Assembly (NCBI RefSeq): GCF_000213575.1
Contig: NZ_GL892005.1
Coordinates: forward strand, 343,995-407,994
Direction of reading: 5' to 3'
From: Dysgonomonas mossii DSM 22836
Lineage (GTDB): Bacteria > Bacteroidota > Bacteroidia > Bacteroidales > Dysgonomonadaceae
DNA length: 64,000 nt
The stretch's first letter is position 1. The number at the start of each line of letters is the position of its first letter. Positions 40,918 through 50,499 of this stretch are shown here, piece by piece. A program made the position numbers and the translations under genes. The notes below the pieces were generated by a model that saw only the letters and a list, made by a program, of their open reading frames with translations, made no database searches and was not told where the DNA came from.

Positions 40918-43900
40918 ATGGCTAAACAAAAAAAATTCATTACATGTGATGGAAATCAGGCCGCAGCACATATTTCTTATATGTTCAGCGAAGTGGCTTC
41001 GATATATCCAATCACACCATCATCAACTATGGCAGAGTATGTTGATGAATGGGCAGCAGCCGGACGCAAAAATATATTCGGCGAAATCCTCAGAGTGCAG
41101 GAAATGCAGTCGGAGGCTGGTGCTGCTGGTGCAGTTCACGGATCATTACAGGCTGGAGCTCTAACAACTACTTATACGGCATCTCAGGGATTGTTGTTGA
41201 TGATCCCTAATATGTACAAAATAGCAGGAGAGTTACTCCCTAGCGTTTTCCACGTATCCGCACGTGCTTTGGCAGCACAGGCTTTGTCTATCTTCGGAGA
41301 CCATCAAGATGTTATGGCAGCTCGTCAGACCGGGTTTGCTATGTTCTTCTCGGGCTCGGTACAAGAAGTTATGGATTTGTCTGCTGTTCCTCACTTGGCA
41401 ACTCTCGAGTCTCGTATTCCTTTTATGAATATTTTTGATGGATTCCGTACATCTCACGAAATACAGAAAGTGGAAGAAATGAGTCAGGATGACTTAATTC
41501 CTCTTGTAAACCAAGAGGCCCTTAAAGGATTTCGTGATAGAGCATTGAATCCTGAAAATCCTGTCACTCGTGGTACTGCTCAGAATGATGATATTTATTT
41601 CCAATCGCGTGAAGCTGCTAATAAATTCTATGATGCAGTTCCTGCTATTGTTGAAAAATATTTAGAAGAAATTAATAAGATCACAGGACGCAAATATGGC
41701 TTGTTTGATTATTACGGAGCTGAAGATGCCGACCGTGTGATTATAGCTATGGGTTCGGTAACAGAGGCAATTAAAGAAACTGTAGACTTCTTGAATGCCA
41801 AAGGAGAAAAAGTAGGCTTAGTTGCAGTTCACCTTTATCGTCCATTCAAAGCAGAAGCTTTCCTTTCAGCAGTTCCTAAAACTGCAACAAGAATAGCTGT
41901 ACTTGACCGTACAAAAGAGCCGGGAGCTCTTGGACAGCCATTATACATGGATGTAAAAGACTGTTTCTTCGGTAAAGCTGATGCTCCTACAATTGTTGGC
42001 GGTATTTATGGACTTTCTTCAAAAGATACTACTCCGGCTCAGATTATGTCTGTGTACGAAAATCTAGCAATGAACCTGCCTAAGAACGATTTTACAATCG
42101 GTATCGTAGATGATGTTACATTCAAATCATTACCTCTTAAAGAAGAAGTTTCTGTAGATGATACTACTTATGAAGCTAAATTCTATGGTCTTGGATCGGA
42201 TGGAACAGTAGGTGCAAACAAAAATACAGTTAAGATTATCGGTGACAACACCAATAAATACTGTCAGGCTTATTTTGCTTACGACTCTAAAAAATCAGGA
42301 GGATTTACAGCATCGCATCTTCGCTTTGGTGATAATCCTATCCGTTCTACATATTTGGTAAATACTCCAAACTTTGTAGCATGTCACGTTCCTGCTTATT
42401 TGCATTTGTATGATGTAACTAAGGGCTTGAAGAAAAACGGAACATTCCTACTCAACTCTGTATGGAGTAAAGAAGAAGTCGGAAACTACCTTCCTGATAA
42501 TGTAAAGAAATATCTTGCAGTCAACAACATCAATTTCTATATCATCAACGCAACTCAGATTGCTACCGAAATTGGTCTTGGAGGCCGTACAAATACAATC
42601 CTTCAATCAGCATTCTTTAAGATTTCGAATGTAATCCCTTACGATTTGGCTGTAGAACAAATGAAGAAATTCATTGTGAAATCATACGGACGTAAAGGTG
42701 AAGACGTTATCAATAAGAATTATGCTGCGGTTGATCGTGGTATAGAACTCGAAAAAGTTGAGGTTCCGGCAGAATGGGCAAATATTGTAGTTGGTAAACC
42801 TGAAGAAGATGATGCTCCTGAGTTTATCAAAAACGTAGTTCGTCCAATAAATGCACAACGTGGCTACGATCTTCCTGTATCTGTTTTCGTTGGTCGTGAA
42901 GATGGTACATGGGATCATGGTACCACAGAGTATGAAAAACGCGGTGTTGCCGCATTTGTACCTGTATGGGATGCCGAAAATTGTATACAGTGTAACCAGT
43001 GTGCTTATGTTTGTCCTCATGCTACTATCCGTCCGTTTGTTTTAGACACAGAAGAGCAAGCTAAACTTCCGGGTGATGTTACTTTGTTGAAAGCACAGGG
43101 TAAACAATTTGATGGTATGGGCTTCCGTATTCAAGTGGATGTGCTAGACTGTCTTGGTTGCGGTAACTGTGCTGATATATGTCCGGGTAAGAAAGGAAAC
43201 TCTGCTCTTACAATGGTTGAGATCGGATCACAATTCCCTGAACAAGACAACTGGGATTTCATGGTCAAGAATGTAACAAGTAAGGCTCATCTTATTGATA
43301 CTAAATTGAATGTGAAGAACTCTCAATTTGCAACTCCGCTATTTGAGTTCTCAGGTGCATGTTCTGGTTGTGGAGAAACTCCATATATCAAACTTGTAAC
43401 TCAGTTGTTTGGTGATCGTATGTTAATTGCCAACGCCACAGGTTGTACATCGATATATGGTGGTTCAGCTCCATCTACTCCATACCGTAAGAATGAAGAA
43501 GGCAAAGGACCGGCATGGGCTAATTCACTATTCGAAGATAATGCAGAATATGGTCTTGGTTTTGCCTTGGCTAATATTACTATGCGCAACAGACTCGAAA
43601 AACTGATGAATCAAGCTCAGGATTGCGATAAATGTTCACCTGAAATAAAAGCTCTATACAAAGAATGGGTAGAAAATAAAGATGAGGCTGACAAGACAAA
43701 AGAACTTACAGCTGCAATGTTACCATTACTGGAAGTAGAGAAAGATAAATGTGACTACTGCAAAGAGATATATTCATTGAAACAATATCTAATCAAACGT
43801 TCTATCTGGATATTTGGTGGTGACGGTTGGGCATATGATATAGGTTTCGGTGGATTGGATCATGTATTGGCTACAGGCGAAGATATCAATATTCTGGTAT

Positions 43901-44481
43901 TGGATACAGAGGTGTACTCTAATACAGGAGGCCAGTCTTCTAAGTCTACTCCGATAGCAGCCGTTGCTAAATTTGCTGCAGCAGGAAAGAAGATTCGCAA
44001 GAAAGACCTTGGTATGATAGCTACTACATACGGTTATGTATATGTAGCACAAATTGCGATGGGAGCTAATCAAGGACAGTGTCTGAAAGCGATCAAAGAA
44101 GCAGAAGAATATAAAGGGCCATCATTGGTTATTGCATACTCTCCTTGTATCAGTCATGGTCTGAGAAAAGGGATGGGACATGCCCAGGATGAAGAAAAAG
44201 CAGCGGTTGCTTGCGGATACTGGCATCTATGGCGTTACAACCCAATGTTGGAAGAGGAAGGCAAAAATCCATTTACAATGGATAGTAAAGAGCCTGACTG
44301 GTCTAAATTCCAAGCATTCTTAGGAAATGAGGTTCGCTATACATCTCTACAAAAATCAAATCCATCTGAAGCTTCAGAACTATATGAAGCAGCACAGAAC
44401 AATGCGATGTGGAGATACAATAGTTATCAACGTTTAGCTAATAGCAACTTTGGTAAATTTGACGAGACGAAAGAATTGTAA
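40918..44481 (+). CDS. nifJ: Pyruvate:ferredoxin (flavodoxin) oxidoreductase
   Basis: A 1187-residue one-chain enzyme oxidising pyruvate to acetyl-CoA and CO2 with ferredoxin as acceptor. Domains follow the usual order: domain I (ASIYPITPSSTMAEYVDEWA), domain II with the CoA-binding part, domain III gamma-like (GSDGTVGANKNTVKIIGD), ferredoxin-like domain with CIQCNQCAYVCPH and CLGCGNCADICPGKKG, and the ThDP domain with CSGCGETPYIKL, GGDGWAYDIGFGGLDH and NTGGQSSKSTP. All eight clustered cysteines of the ferredoxin domain are present. The length is standard. It implies anaerobic pyruvate metabolism and is followed by a strong terminator. Confidence 0.97.
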   Translation: MAKQKKFITCDGNQAAAHISYMFSEVASIYPITPSSTMAEYVDEWAAAGRKNIFGEILRVQEMQSEAGAAGAVHGSLQAGALTTTYTASQGLLLMIPNMYKIAGELLPSVFHVSARALAAQALSIFGDHQDVMAARQTGFAMFFSGSVQEVMDLSAVPHLATLESRIPFMNIFDGFRTSHEIQKVEEMSQDDLIPLVNQEALKGFRDRALNPENPVTRGTAQNDDIYFQSREAANKFYDAVPAIVEKYLEEINKITGRKYGLFDYYGAEDADRVIIAMGSVTEAIKETVDFLNAKGEKVGLVAVHLYRPFKAEAFLSAVPKTATRIAVLDRTKEPGALGQPLYMDVKDCFFGKADAPTIVGGIYGLSSKDTTPAQIMSVYENLAMNLPKNDFTIGIVDDVTFKSLPLKEEVSVDDTTYEAKFYGLGSDGTVGANKNTVKIIGDNTNKYCQAYFAYDSKKSGGFTASHLRFGDNPIRSTYLVNTPNFVACHVPAYLHLYDVTKGLKKNGTFLLNSVWSKEEVGNYLPDNVKKYLAVNNINFYIINATQIATEIGLGGRTNTILQSAFFKISNVIPYDLAVEQMKKFIVKSYGRKGEDVINKNYAAVDRGIELEKVEVPAEWANIVVGKPEEDDAPEFIKNVVRPINAQRGYDLPVSVFVGREDGTWDHGTTEYEKRGVAAFVPVWDAENCIQCNQCAYVCPHATIRPFVLDTEEQAKLPGDVTLLKAQGKQFDGMGFRIQVDVLDCLGCGNCADICPGKKGNSALTMVEIGSQFPEQDNWDFMVKNVTSKAHLIDTKLNVKNSQFATPLFEFSGACSGCGETPYIKLVTQLFGDRMLIANATGCTSIYGGSAPSTPYRKNEEGKGPAWANSLFEDNAEYGLGFALANITMRNRLEKLMNQAQDCDKCSPEIKALYKEWVENKDEADKTKELTAAMLPLLEVEKDKCDYCKEIYSLKQYLIKRSIWIFGGDGWAYDIGFGGLDHVLATGEDINILVLDTEVYSNTGGQSSKSTPIAAVAKFAAAGKKIRKKDLGMIATTYGYVYVAQIAMGANQGQCLKAIKEAEEYKGPSLVIAYSPCISHGLRKGMGHAQDEEKAAVACGYWHLWRYNPMLEEEGKNPFTMDSKEPDWSKFQAFLGNEVRYTSLQKSNPSEASELYEAAQNNAMWRYNSYQRLANSNFGKFDETKEL

Positions 44482-44499
44482 AATTAACAAATATTATGA

Positions 44500-44539
44500 A
44501 TAAGAGGGAGGCTTGAAAAGGCCTCCCTCTTATGTTTTT
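44500..44539 (+). terminator. Rho-independent terminator after nifJ
   Basis: A perfect 13-bp stem (ATAAGAGGGAGGC at 44500-44512 with GCCTCCCTCTTAT at 44521-44533), eight-base loop, followed by a T-rich tract TGTTTTTG. It lies 19 bases beyond the nifJ stop. Confidence 0.88.
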
Positions 44540-44618
44540 GAGAACACGCAAAGTGCAATCGTTTATTGAGTTAAGTAGTTATTTGATAAGAAAGTAAATT
44601 AATATTCAAAAAAAATAT

Positions 44619-44626
44619 TATCTTTG
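44619..44626 (+). promoter_or_regulatory. Predicted -7 box (TATCTTTG) of the gldKLMN operon
   Basis: TATCTTTGCAAC is a perfect TAnnTTTG element, 40 bases upstream of the gldK ATG. The expected start of transcription near 44633 leaves a leader of about 35 bases. A consensus-spaced -33 TTG is not evident. Confidence 0.55.
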
Positions 44627-44666
44627 CAACACTTGATATATAGTTACTATAACTGATACAAAACAA

Positions 44667-46829
44667 ATGAACAAAAAAACTTTACTGACTTCACTACTAT
44701 TGATCTGTGTGTCAATAGCTTCTTATGCTCAACGTCAAAGCTCAGAGCAATATTCCGTTCCTTCGAGGAATGAATATTTGTTAAAAGATCCAGTGTGGTT
44801 CATATCCATTGGAGGTGGTGCCCAATTGTATGTGGGTGAGGATGATAATGGTGTTGCCTGGAATAGGACATCATTCTCGAGTAGAATAACCTTTGCACCG
44901 ACATTTTCCGTTGGTCGTCGAATGAGTACATTGATTACTCTGCGAGCTCAAATATCAGGAGGAAGCATACATGGCTTCAATGATGGTTGGAGTGGAATTT
45001 ACGATAGATGGTGGAAACATGGTACGAATGGAGAAGGTCTAAAAATGTTAACTAAAGACCCGGCTTGGGATTATATGGGCTGGATTGAAGGTGTTGATTA
45101 TGTGTATGATGCTGTTGATGAGAGTGGAGTGCCCGTTTGGCATCCTACAAAATATCAACCCAACGAACAATATTATATGCAACATTTACGTTATATGAGC
45201 ATAACTGGAGATGTGCAGTTAAATTTTCTTAATCTTATAAATGGATATAAGCCGGAACGTAAGTTTGAAGTAAACCCTTTTGTGGGTGTAGGTATGTATC
45301 AGCGCTTTGCTCATAGAGGGACTCTTCAGGGTACCTTCTTTGGTGGAAGCGGTGGTTTGAACCTAGGCTTTAATTTGACCAGAAATTGGCAAATATTTGG
45401 AGAAGGAAGAGTTGTTCTACTTAGTGATACCTTTGATGGACAAAAAGGCGATAAAAGTAATAATGGATTAGCTCAGGCAACTCTAGGTATAACTTATAAG
45501 TTTACAAATCCCAAATATATTGACCCTGCTATTGAAACTCGTTTACGCTTACCTTACAATATAGCCCGCGCTTGTGACAATATGCTTCTTGTTCCCGGGG
45601 GTAATATCGAATTGGGTACAGGTATTGATCCTTTATGGGGAGATGAAGTGCCTCGTAAACTTGTTGCCGTGAGTCCATTTTGGATGGATGAAACCGAAGT
45701 AACAAATAAGCAGTATCGTGAGTTTGTATACTGGGTGCGTGACTCTATTATTAGAGAACGTTTAGCAGATCCGGCGTATGGAGGAGACCCAACGTTTAAA
45801 GTTTTAGTAAGACCGGAAAATGAAAATAGTACTGTTGGTCAGCGTTTAAACTGGAGTAAGCCAATTCCTTGGAAAAATCCAACTCAACGCGAACAGGCTG
45901 CTATAAACAGTGTGATAGGAGGAAATCCTTTTGCTGCAGATAAATCCGGTTTGATAAATACAGCTTTGAATTTTAGATATGACTGGTTTGACGTAAAAAG
46001 TTATAATGCGTTTTTGGCAAAACTAAAAGAAGGTGATGCACGTTCTATAGTTATATCCAAGGATACAGCTTATGTAAATCAAAGAGGTGATATTATTCGC
46101 GAAACGTTAGCAAGATCATCGCACGGAGATAAGATTGATTTTACAAATACATATATTGTAAATGTTTATCCTGATGTGATGGCATGGATGACAGATTTTG
46201 CTAATGCCAAGAGTGAACAATATGTAGGTAAATATTTTAATGATAAGGCTTATAATAATCATCCTGTGGTAGGGGTATCATGGGAACAAGCGGATGCTTA
46301 TTGTGCATGGCGTACAGATCGCTATTTGGCTGAAAAGAAGTGTAGCTTAGACGGTTTCGCCGGATATCGTTTGCCGACAGAAGCTGAGTGGGAATTTGCA
46401 GCAAGAAACGGGCGTTCGGAGTTGACCTATCCGTGGTATTCGGATAAAACGCATACAACCGATGGTTTGGCTCATGCTAATTTTAGAGCATCAAAAGATT
46501 TGAAAGACTTAATGTCTCCTGTAGCAAGCTTCTTACCGAATCGTTTTGGACTTTACGATATGGCGGGTAATGCGGCAGAATGGACAACTACAACATTTAC
46601 GGAATCTGTAGATCGTATGGCTGATGAGGCTAATCCTGACTTCAGCTATAGAGCTGTACTTGCAGATCCAAGAGTGTTGAAACGTAAAATAGTAAAAGGC
46701 GGTTCATGGAAAGACTCTACGGTAAAATCCGGAGATCGTTCTGTTGAATTCCAAGATAAAGGCCGTTCATTCATTGGTTTCAGATGTGTAAGAACCTGGA
46801 GCTTTGATGAAAGAGGTAAATTTTATTAA
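44667..46829 (+). CDS. gldK: GldK/PorK-type protein fused to an N-terminal OmpA-like beta-barrel
   Basis: A 720-residue protein. Residues 1-21 are a Sec signal peptide (LLLICVSIASYAQ) with no lipobox. Residues of about 40-285 form a beta-barrel-like domain (WFISIGGGAQLYVGEDD, NPFVGVGMYQRF, ATLGITYKF) reminiscent of the barrel of Bacteroidales OmpA-family proteins. From about 300 the GldK part begins, a formylglycine-generating-enzyme-like fold: LLVPGGNIELGTG, FWMDETEVTNKQYREFVYW, YRLPTEAEWEFAARNG, YDMAGNAAEWTTT and KGGSWKDSTVK. Known GldK/PorK proteins are lipoproteins of roughly 460-490 residues forming the outer-membrane ring of type IX secretion. Position before gldL, gldM and gldN fixes the identity; the N-terminal barrel is unusual. 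Confidence 0.88.
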   Translation: MNKKTLLTSLLLICVSIASYAQRQSSEQYSVPSRNEYLLKDPVWFISIGGGAQLYVGEDDNGVAWNRTSFSSRITFAPTFSVGRRMSTLITLRAQISGGSIHGFNDGWSGIYDRWWKHGTNGEGLKMLTKDPAWDYMGWIEGVDYVYDAVDESGVPVWHPTKYQPNEQYYMQHLRYMSITGDVQLNFLNLINGYKPERKFEVNPFVGVGMYQRFAHRGTLQGTFFGGSGGLNLGFNLTRNWQIFGEGRVVLLSDTFDGQKGDKSNNGLAQATLGITYKFTNPKYIDPAIETRLRLPYNIARACDNMLLVPGGNIELGTGIDPLWGDEVPRKLVAVSPFWMDETEVTNKQYREFVYWVRDSIIRERLADPAYGGDPTFKVLVRPENENSTVGQRLNWSKPIPWKNPTQREQAAINSVIGGNPFAADKSGLINTALNFRYDWFDVKSYNAFLAKLKEGDARSIVISKDTAYVNQRGDIIRETLARSSHGDKIDFTNTYIVNVYPDVMAWMTDFANAKSEQYVGKYFNDKAYNNHPVVGVSWEQADAYCAWRTDRYLAEKKCSLDGFAGYRLPTEAEWEFAARNGRSELTYPWYSDKTHTTDGLAHANFRASKDLKDLMSPVASFLPNRFGLYDMAGNAAEWTTTTFTESVDRMADEANPDFSYRAVLADPRVLKRKIVKGGSWKDSTVKSGDRSVEFQDKGRSFIGFRCVRTWSFDERGKFY

Positions 46830-46855
46830 AAATAATTTTCAAGAGAGCTCTCAAT

Positions 46856-47743
46856 ATGGGAAAAGCGTGGCATAGTTTTAGGCTATTTATTGCAAGTAGA
46901 AGAGGACAGACAGTGTTTAATATTCTTTATAGTTGGGGTGCTGCTGTAGTTATCCTGGGGGCAATGTTTAAAATTATGCATGTACCGGCAGGGAACATCG
47001 TTCTAATGATCGGAATGATTGTCGAAGTTATTGTTTTTATTGCCGCAGGGTTCGACTATTCATCACCATCAAGTGATGAAGTAGGAGCGAATGCTTTATC
47101 CGGAGTAATAGTAAGTGGTGGGGTTGGATATGACGAATCCCCTTCTAATATAAAACTAGCAGAGACAAGGAAATCCGGAGATTCTATAAAATCCTCCGGA
47201 GTTTCCGGCTCTTCGGTAGTTGTTCTTGGCGGTTCGGGTGCTTCGGGAGGAAATGGAGTAACAGCTGTATCTGGCAGTGGTTCATTTTCATCATCTTCTA
47301 CAGGGCAACCTTCTGCTGCTCGTACGGGTTCGGCAGATTATGGACAGAGTGCGGCAAATACAGCTCAGAATTTAGAAGAATTCTCCATTACAATTAACTC
47401 GTTGAATGAGGCTTCTCAGAAACTGTTGAAAGCATACAATCAAATCACCGAAACAAATGGTTTTGTAGACAATCTCACTACGTTAAATCAGAATGTGAGT
47501 GGTTTGAATGATGTCTTTAATGCACAATTACAGACTATAACTGAACAAATGTCGGCTATCAGATATATCAATGACAGTTTGGCAAGGATGAAGAATTTAT
47601 ATGATGGAGCTATTGGTGATAGTTACATGTTCAGAGAAGAGTCTGCGAAAATGACAAAACATATTGAGGCTTTGAACAATGTATATGCTCGTTTATTACA
47701 AGCTATGACAACGAATAACAATCCAAACCAACCTAAATTCTAA
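46856..47743 (+). CDS. gldL: Type IX secretion/gliding motor protein GldL
   Basis: A 295-residue inner-membrane protein with two N-terminal helices, about residues 18-40 and 46-66. The second contains E57 (MIGMIVEVIVFIAAG), the membrane-buried acidic residue expected for the proton-driven GldL-GldM motor. A Ser/Gly-rich linker covers about residues 95-165, and the C-terminal part is a helical coiled-coil region (ITINSLNEASQKLLKAYNQI). The length is at the upper end of the family. It starts 26 bases after gldK and is followed 53 bases later by gldM. Confidence 0.92.
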   Translation: MGKAWHSFRLFIASRRGQTVFNILYSWGAAVVILGAMFKIMHVPAGNIVLMIGMIVEVIVFIAAGFDYSSPSSDEVGANALSGVIVSGGVGYDESPSNIKLAETRKSGDSIKSSGVSGSSVVVLGGSGASGGNGVTAVSGSGSFSSSSTGQPSAARTGSADYGQSAANTAQNLEEFSITINSLNEASQKLLKAYNQITETNGFVDNLTTLNQNVSGLNDVFNAQLQTITEQMSAIRYINDSLARMKNLYDGAIGDSYMFREESAKMTKHIEALNNVYARLLQAMTTNNNPNQPKF

Positions 47744-47796
47744 AATAATCGGAGAAATAGAAAACAGAATTAGAAACCTAAAGAAGAGAATATAAA

Positions 47797-49365
47797 ATGG
47801 CTTTAAGTAAAGGGCAATTGACAAGGCAGAAGATGATTAATCTCATGTATCTGGTGTTTATTGCGATGCTAGCTCTAAATGTTTCTACCGAGGTATTGGA
47901 TGGATTTGTGATGATTAATGATAATATTCAGGAATCTATAGCCGTCACAGATGAAAGAAATAAGCATATATACGCCGATATAGCCGCTTCTTATGAGACT
48001 AACAGAGACAAAACTCAGGACTCATATAATAGGGCACAAAGTGTAAAGGCTAAGACCGATTCTATTTTCGATTACTTGCAGTATCTGAAACTGGAGATTG
48101 CAAAAAAGAGCGATGGTGCAGATGCTGATATAAATAATTTGAAATCGAAAGATAATCTCGATGCTTCTTCCGAAGTAATGATTTCGCCGGTGGGTGGTCA
48201 GGGAAAGAAGCTGAAAAAGATATTGGATGCGTATAGGGAAGCTATGGTAGCGCAGATTCCTGACGAGAGCAAACGTAAGATCGTAAGCAGTACTTTATCT
48301 ACTGAACCTTCTGCAAGAGCGAAGAAGGATCATAAAGATTGGATAACATCGTCTTTTGACGGGATGCCAAGTATTGCTGTTCTGACTTTCCTTTCGGAAT
48401 TGCAAATGAATGTGAAGCAGGCCGAGGGAGAAGTTTTGAATGATCTTGCTAAAAATATCGACTTGAAAGATATTCGTGTCAATGAACTGAGTGCGTTTGT
48501 TGTTCCGCAGTCAAATATGGTGATGAAAGGTGTTCCTTACAAAGCCAATATTATAATGGCGGCAGTAGATACAACACAACGGCCTCGTATTGTAATAAAT
48601 GGTAAAGAGTTACCAACCGCGAAAAATGGTTTATATGAGGTCGGTACGGGAGTTTCGGGTACATATAAATTCGATGGATTTATCGAACTAATGGATAGAA
48701 GCGGATTGCCTGTAAAACGTAATTTCTCTCAAGAATATACAGTAATGGAACCTATGGCCACAGTAGCGCCATTCTGGATGGATGTGCTATATGCCGGAGT
48801 TCAGAACATGCTGACTATTGCTGTGCCGGGTGTAGCCAGCCAGGACGTACAGGCTACAGTGGTAAGTGGAGGGACATTAACTCCTTCGGGCAAAGATTGG
48901 GTTGCTGTACCTTCTCCATCTCAGATAGGTCAGAAGTTTATCATTTCTGTATCTGCAAAGGTGAATGGAACACAACAATTTATAGCAAGGAAGGAATTGA
49001 GGATTCGTCCGTTGCCGGAACCATTAGCGTTTATTTCATATACAGATCAGAACGGTGCACCTAAAGTTTTTAGAAAAGGGGTTATAGCCAGATCTATACT
49101 GTTGGGTACACAAGGTATAAAAGCTTCTATCGATGATGGTATTCTGAATATTCCATTTCAGGTTTTGAGTTTCAGAACAATGTCTGTAGACGCTATGGGA
49201 AATGTTACACCCGAAATGTCAAGCGGAGCTAATTTCTCATCCCGTCAGATAGAACAGATGCGAAAAATGACTAGAGGTACAATTTTAATAATATCAGGGA
49301 TAAAAGCCAAAGGCCCCGATGGTATAGAAAGAGATCTATACCCAATGGAAGTAAGAATTAATTAA
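47797..49365 (+). CDS. gldM: Type IX secretion/gliding protein GldM
   Basis: A 522-residue protein that spans the periplasm and couples the inner-membrane motor to the outer-membrane ring. The single N-terminal membrane helix (MINLMYLVFIAMLALNVS, about residues 12-29) is preceded by the conserved basic segment KGQLTRQK. The large periplasmic part includes helical and Ig-like domains (TAKNGLYEVGTGVSGTYKFDG, VPGVASQDVQATVVSGG). The end ERDLYPMEVRIN is the usual GldM terminus. It lies between gldL and gldN. Confidence 0.94.
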   Translation: MALSKGQLTRQKMINLMYLVFIAMLALNVSTEVLDGFVMINDNIQESIAVTDERNKHIYADIAASYETNRDKTQDSYNRAQSVKAKTDSIFDYLQYLKLEIAKKSDGADADINNLKSKDNLDASSEVMISPVGGQGKKLKKILDAYREAMVAQIPDESKRKIVSSTLSTEPSARAKKDHKDWITSSFDGMPSIAVLTFLSELQMNVKQAEGEVLNDLAKNIDLKDIRVNELSAFVVPQSNMVMKGVPYKANIIMAAVDTTQRPRIVINGKELPTAKNGLYEVGTGVSGTYKFDGFIELMDRSGLPVKRNFSQEYTVMEPMATVAPFWMDVLYAGVQNMLTIAVPGVASQDVQATVVSGGTLTPSGKDWVAVPSPSQIGQKFIISVSAKVNGTQQFIARKELRIRPLPEPLAFISYTDQNGAPKVFRKGVIARSILLGTQGIKASIDDGILNIPFQVLSFRTMSVDAMGNVTPEMSSGANFSSRQIEQMRKMTRGTILIISGIKAKGPDGIERDLYPMEVRIN

Positions 49366-49386
49366 TTAACACAAAATACACATCCT

Positions 49387-50259
49387 ATGAAATATATTGT
49401 TTCATTAATGTTGGGTGGACTGCTCTCGGCAAGTTCACTCTTTGCACAAAACTCAGCAAATAACGAATTCAGAATGATGAATGGCGCACCTGTCACATCG
49501 TCCACAGAAGATATGATTACAGAGATTTCGTCCAGAGAACTTTTTCTTATGGAGAATTCGATGAATGATTACTCGTCTGCTACATGGACTAGAGATATAT
49601 ACAGGGAAGTATATGATGTAGAAGGTAACGAATCTTTGTTTTATCCAACAGTTTCAACCGAAAAGCGTGCTAATTTGTTTTCTCTTCTTATTAATCTTTT
49701 GTCAGATAATACAATTGCTGCATATAAATTTGAAGATCAACCCGACTTCAACGATGATAGTAAATTTACAGCAAAAGAGGTAATGGATCAGAATCGCATT
49801 GGATATACAGTAAATGACAATCGTACACTTACCATAAAAAGAGAAGATTTGGCGAATATGCAAATCACTTGTTACCTTGTAAAGGAAAAATGGTATTATG
49901 ATATCGCAACAGGAAAAGGTGACGTGCGTGTAGAAGCGATTTGCCCTGTAATTTGCGATAGAGGAAGAGAATATCCGATGTTTTGGGTAATGTTTGACGA
50001 TATTAGTGTATATCTCGCCAGAGCGATATCTCCTGTGGCTGTGGCTAATGTTACTCCGGTATTGAGCAATGCATCTTTTTACGATATCTTCAGAAACAGA
50101 TATTATAGAGGATGTATATACCGTGTAGGAGTGCGAGACTTAGCGAAGTATTTTACTACTCCTGAAAGTCTTACAAAAGAACGCAAACGTATTGAAAGTG
50201 AACTTGACTTTGTACAATCTCGTTTTGATGCTGTGGCTACAGCTCATCAGAAGAATTAG
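49387..50259 (+). CDS. gldN: Type IX secretion/gliding protein GldN
   Basis: A 290-residue periplasmic protein with a signal peptide (MKYIVSLMLGGLLSASSLFAQ). GldN/PorN binds GldK to build the outer ring. Family features include WTRDIYREVYDVEGNESLFYP near residues 59-79, GKGDVRVEAICPVICDRG and the C-terminal FYDIFRNRYYRGCIYRVG. It follows gldM by 21 bases and is the last gene of the operon; a hairpin terminator follows. No PorP/SprF, SprA or porX/porY gene is in the window. Confidence 0.93.
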   Translation: MKYIVSLMLGGLLSASSLFAQNSANNEFRMMNGAPVTSSTEDMITEISSRELFLMENSMNDYSSATWTRDIYREVYDVEGNESLFYPTVSTEKRANLFSLLINLLSDNTIAAYKFEDQPDFNDDSKFTAKEVMDQNRIGYTVNDNRTLTIKREDLANMQITCYLVKEKWYYDIATGKGDVRVEAICPVICDRGREYPMFWVMFDDISVYLARAISPVAVANVTPVLSNASFYDIFRNRYYRGCIYRVGVRDLAKYFTTPESLTKERKRIESELDFVQSRFDAVATAHQKN

Positions 50260-50285
50260 AATATAAATCGTATATAACCGAATTG

Positions 50286-50317
50286 AAGGGGTTATCCGTA
50301 TGGATACCCCTTTTCTT
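50286..50317 (+). terminator. Terminator after gldN
   Basis: The stem AAGGGG(T)TATCC / GGATACCCCTT (50286-50297 with 50302-50312, one bulged T) closes a four-base loop and is followed by TTCTTTTG. It lies 26 bases beyond the gldN stop. The 180 bases from there to the next terminator contain nothing recognisable. Confidence 0.75.
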
Positions 50318-50439
50318 TTGCTGTTTTTTTGTGCAAATTAAGTTATAAAAAGGAATTATTATCGCATTCGCTCTTATCTGTTTTTATTACAGAGTAAAAA
50401 AAAGTACCAAGAATTTTTGTATTATATATTTATATACAA

Positions 50440-50473
50440 GGAAAAAGCTTAAAAGTTTCCTCTTAAGCTTTCT
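50440..50473 (-). terminator. Terminator of the malto-oligosaccharide operon
   Basis: The stem AAAGCTTAA (50444-50452) with TTAAGCTTT (50463-50471) closes a ten-base loop. Read on the minus strand it is followed by TTTTTCC. It lies 27 bases beyond the stop of the last gene of the operon. Confidence 0.7.
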
Positions 50474-50499
50474 TTGTGAATAAATATAAGTAAATCTGA

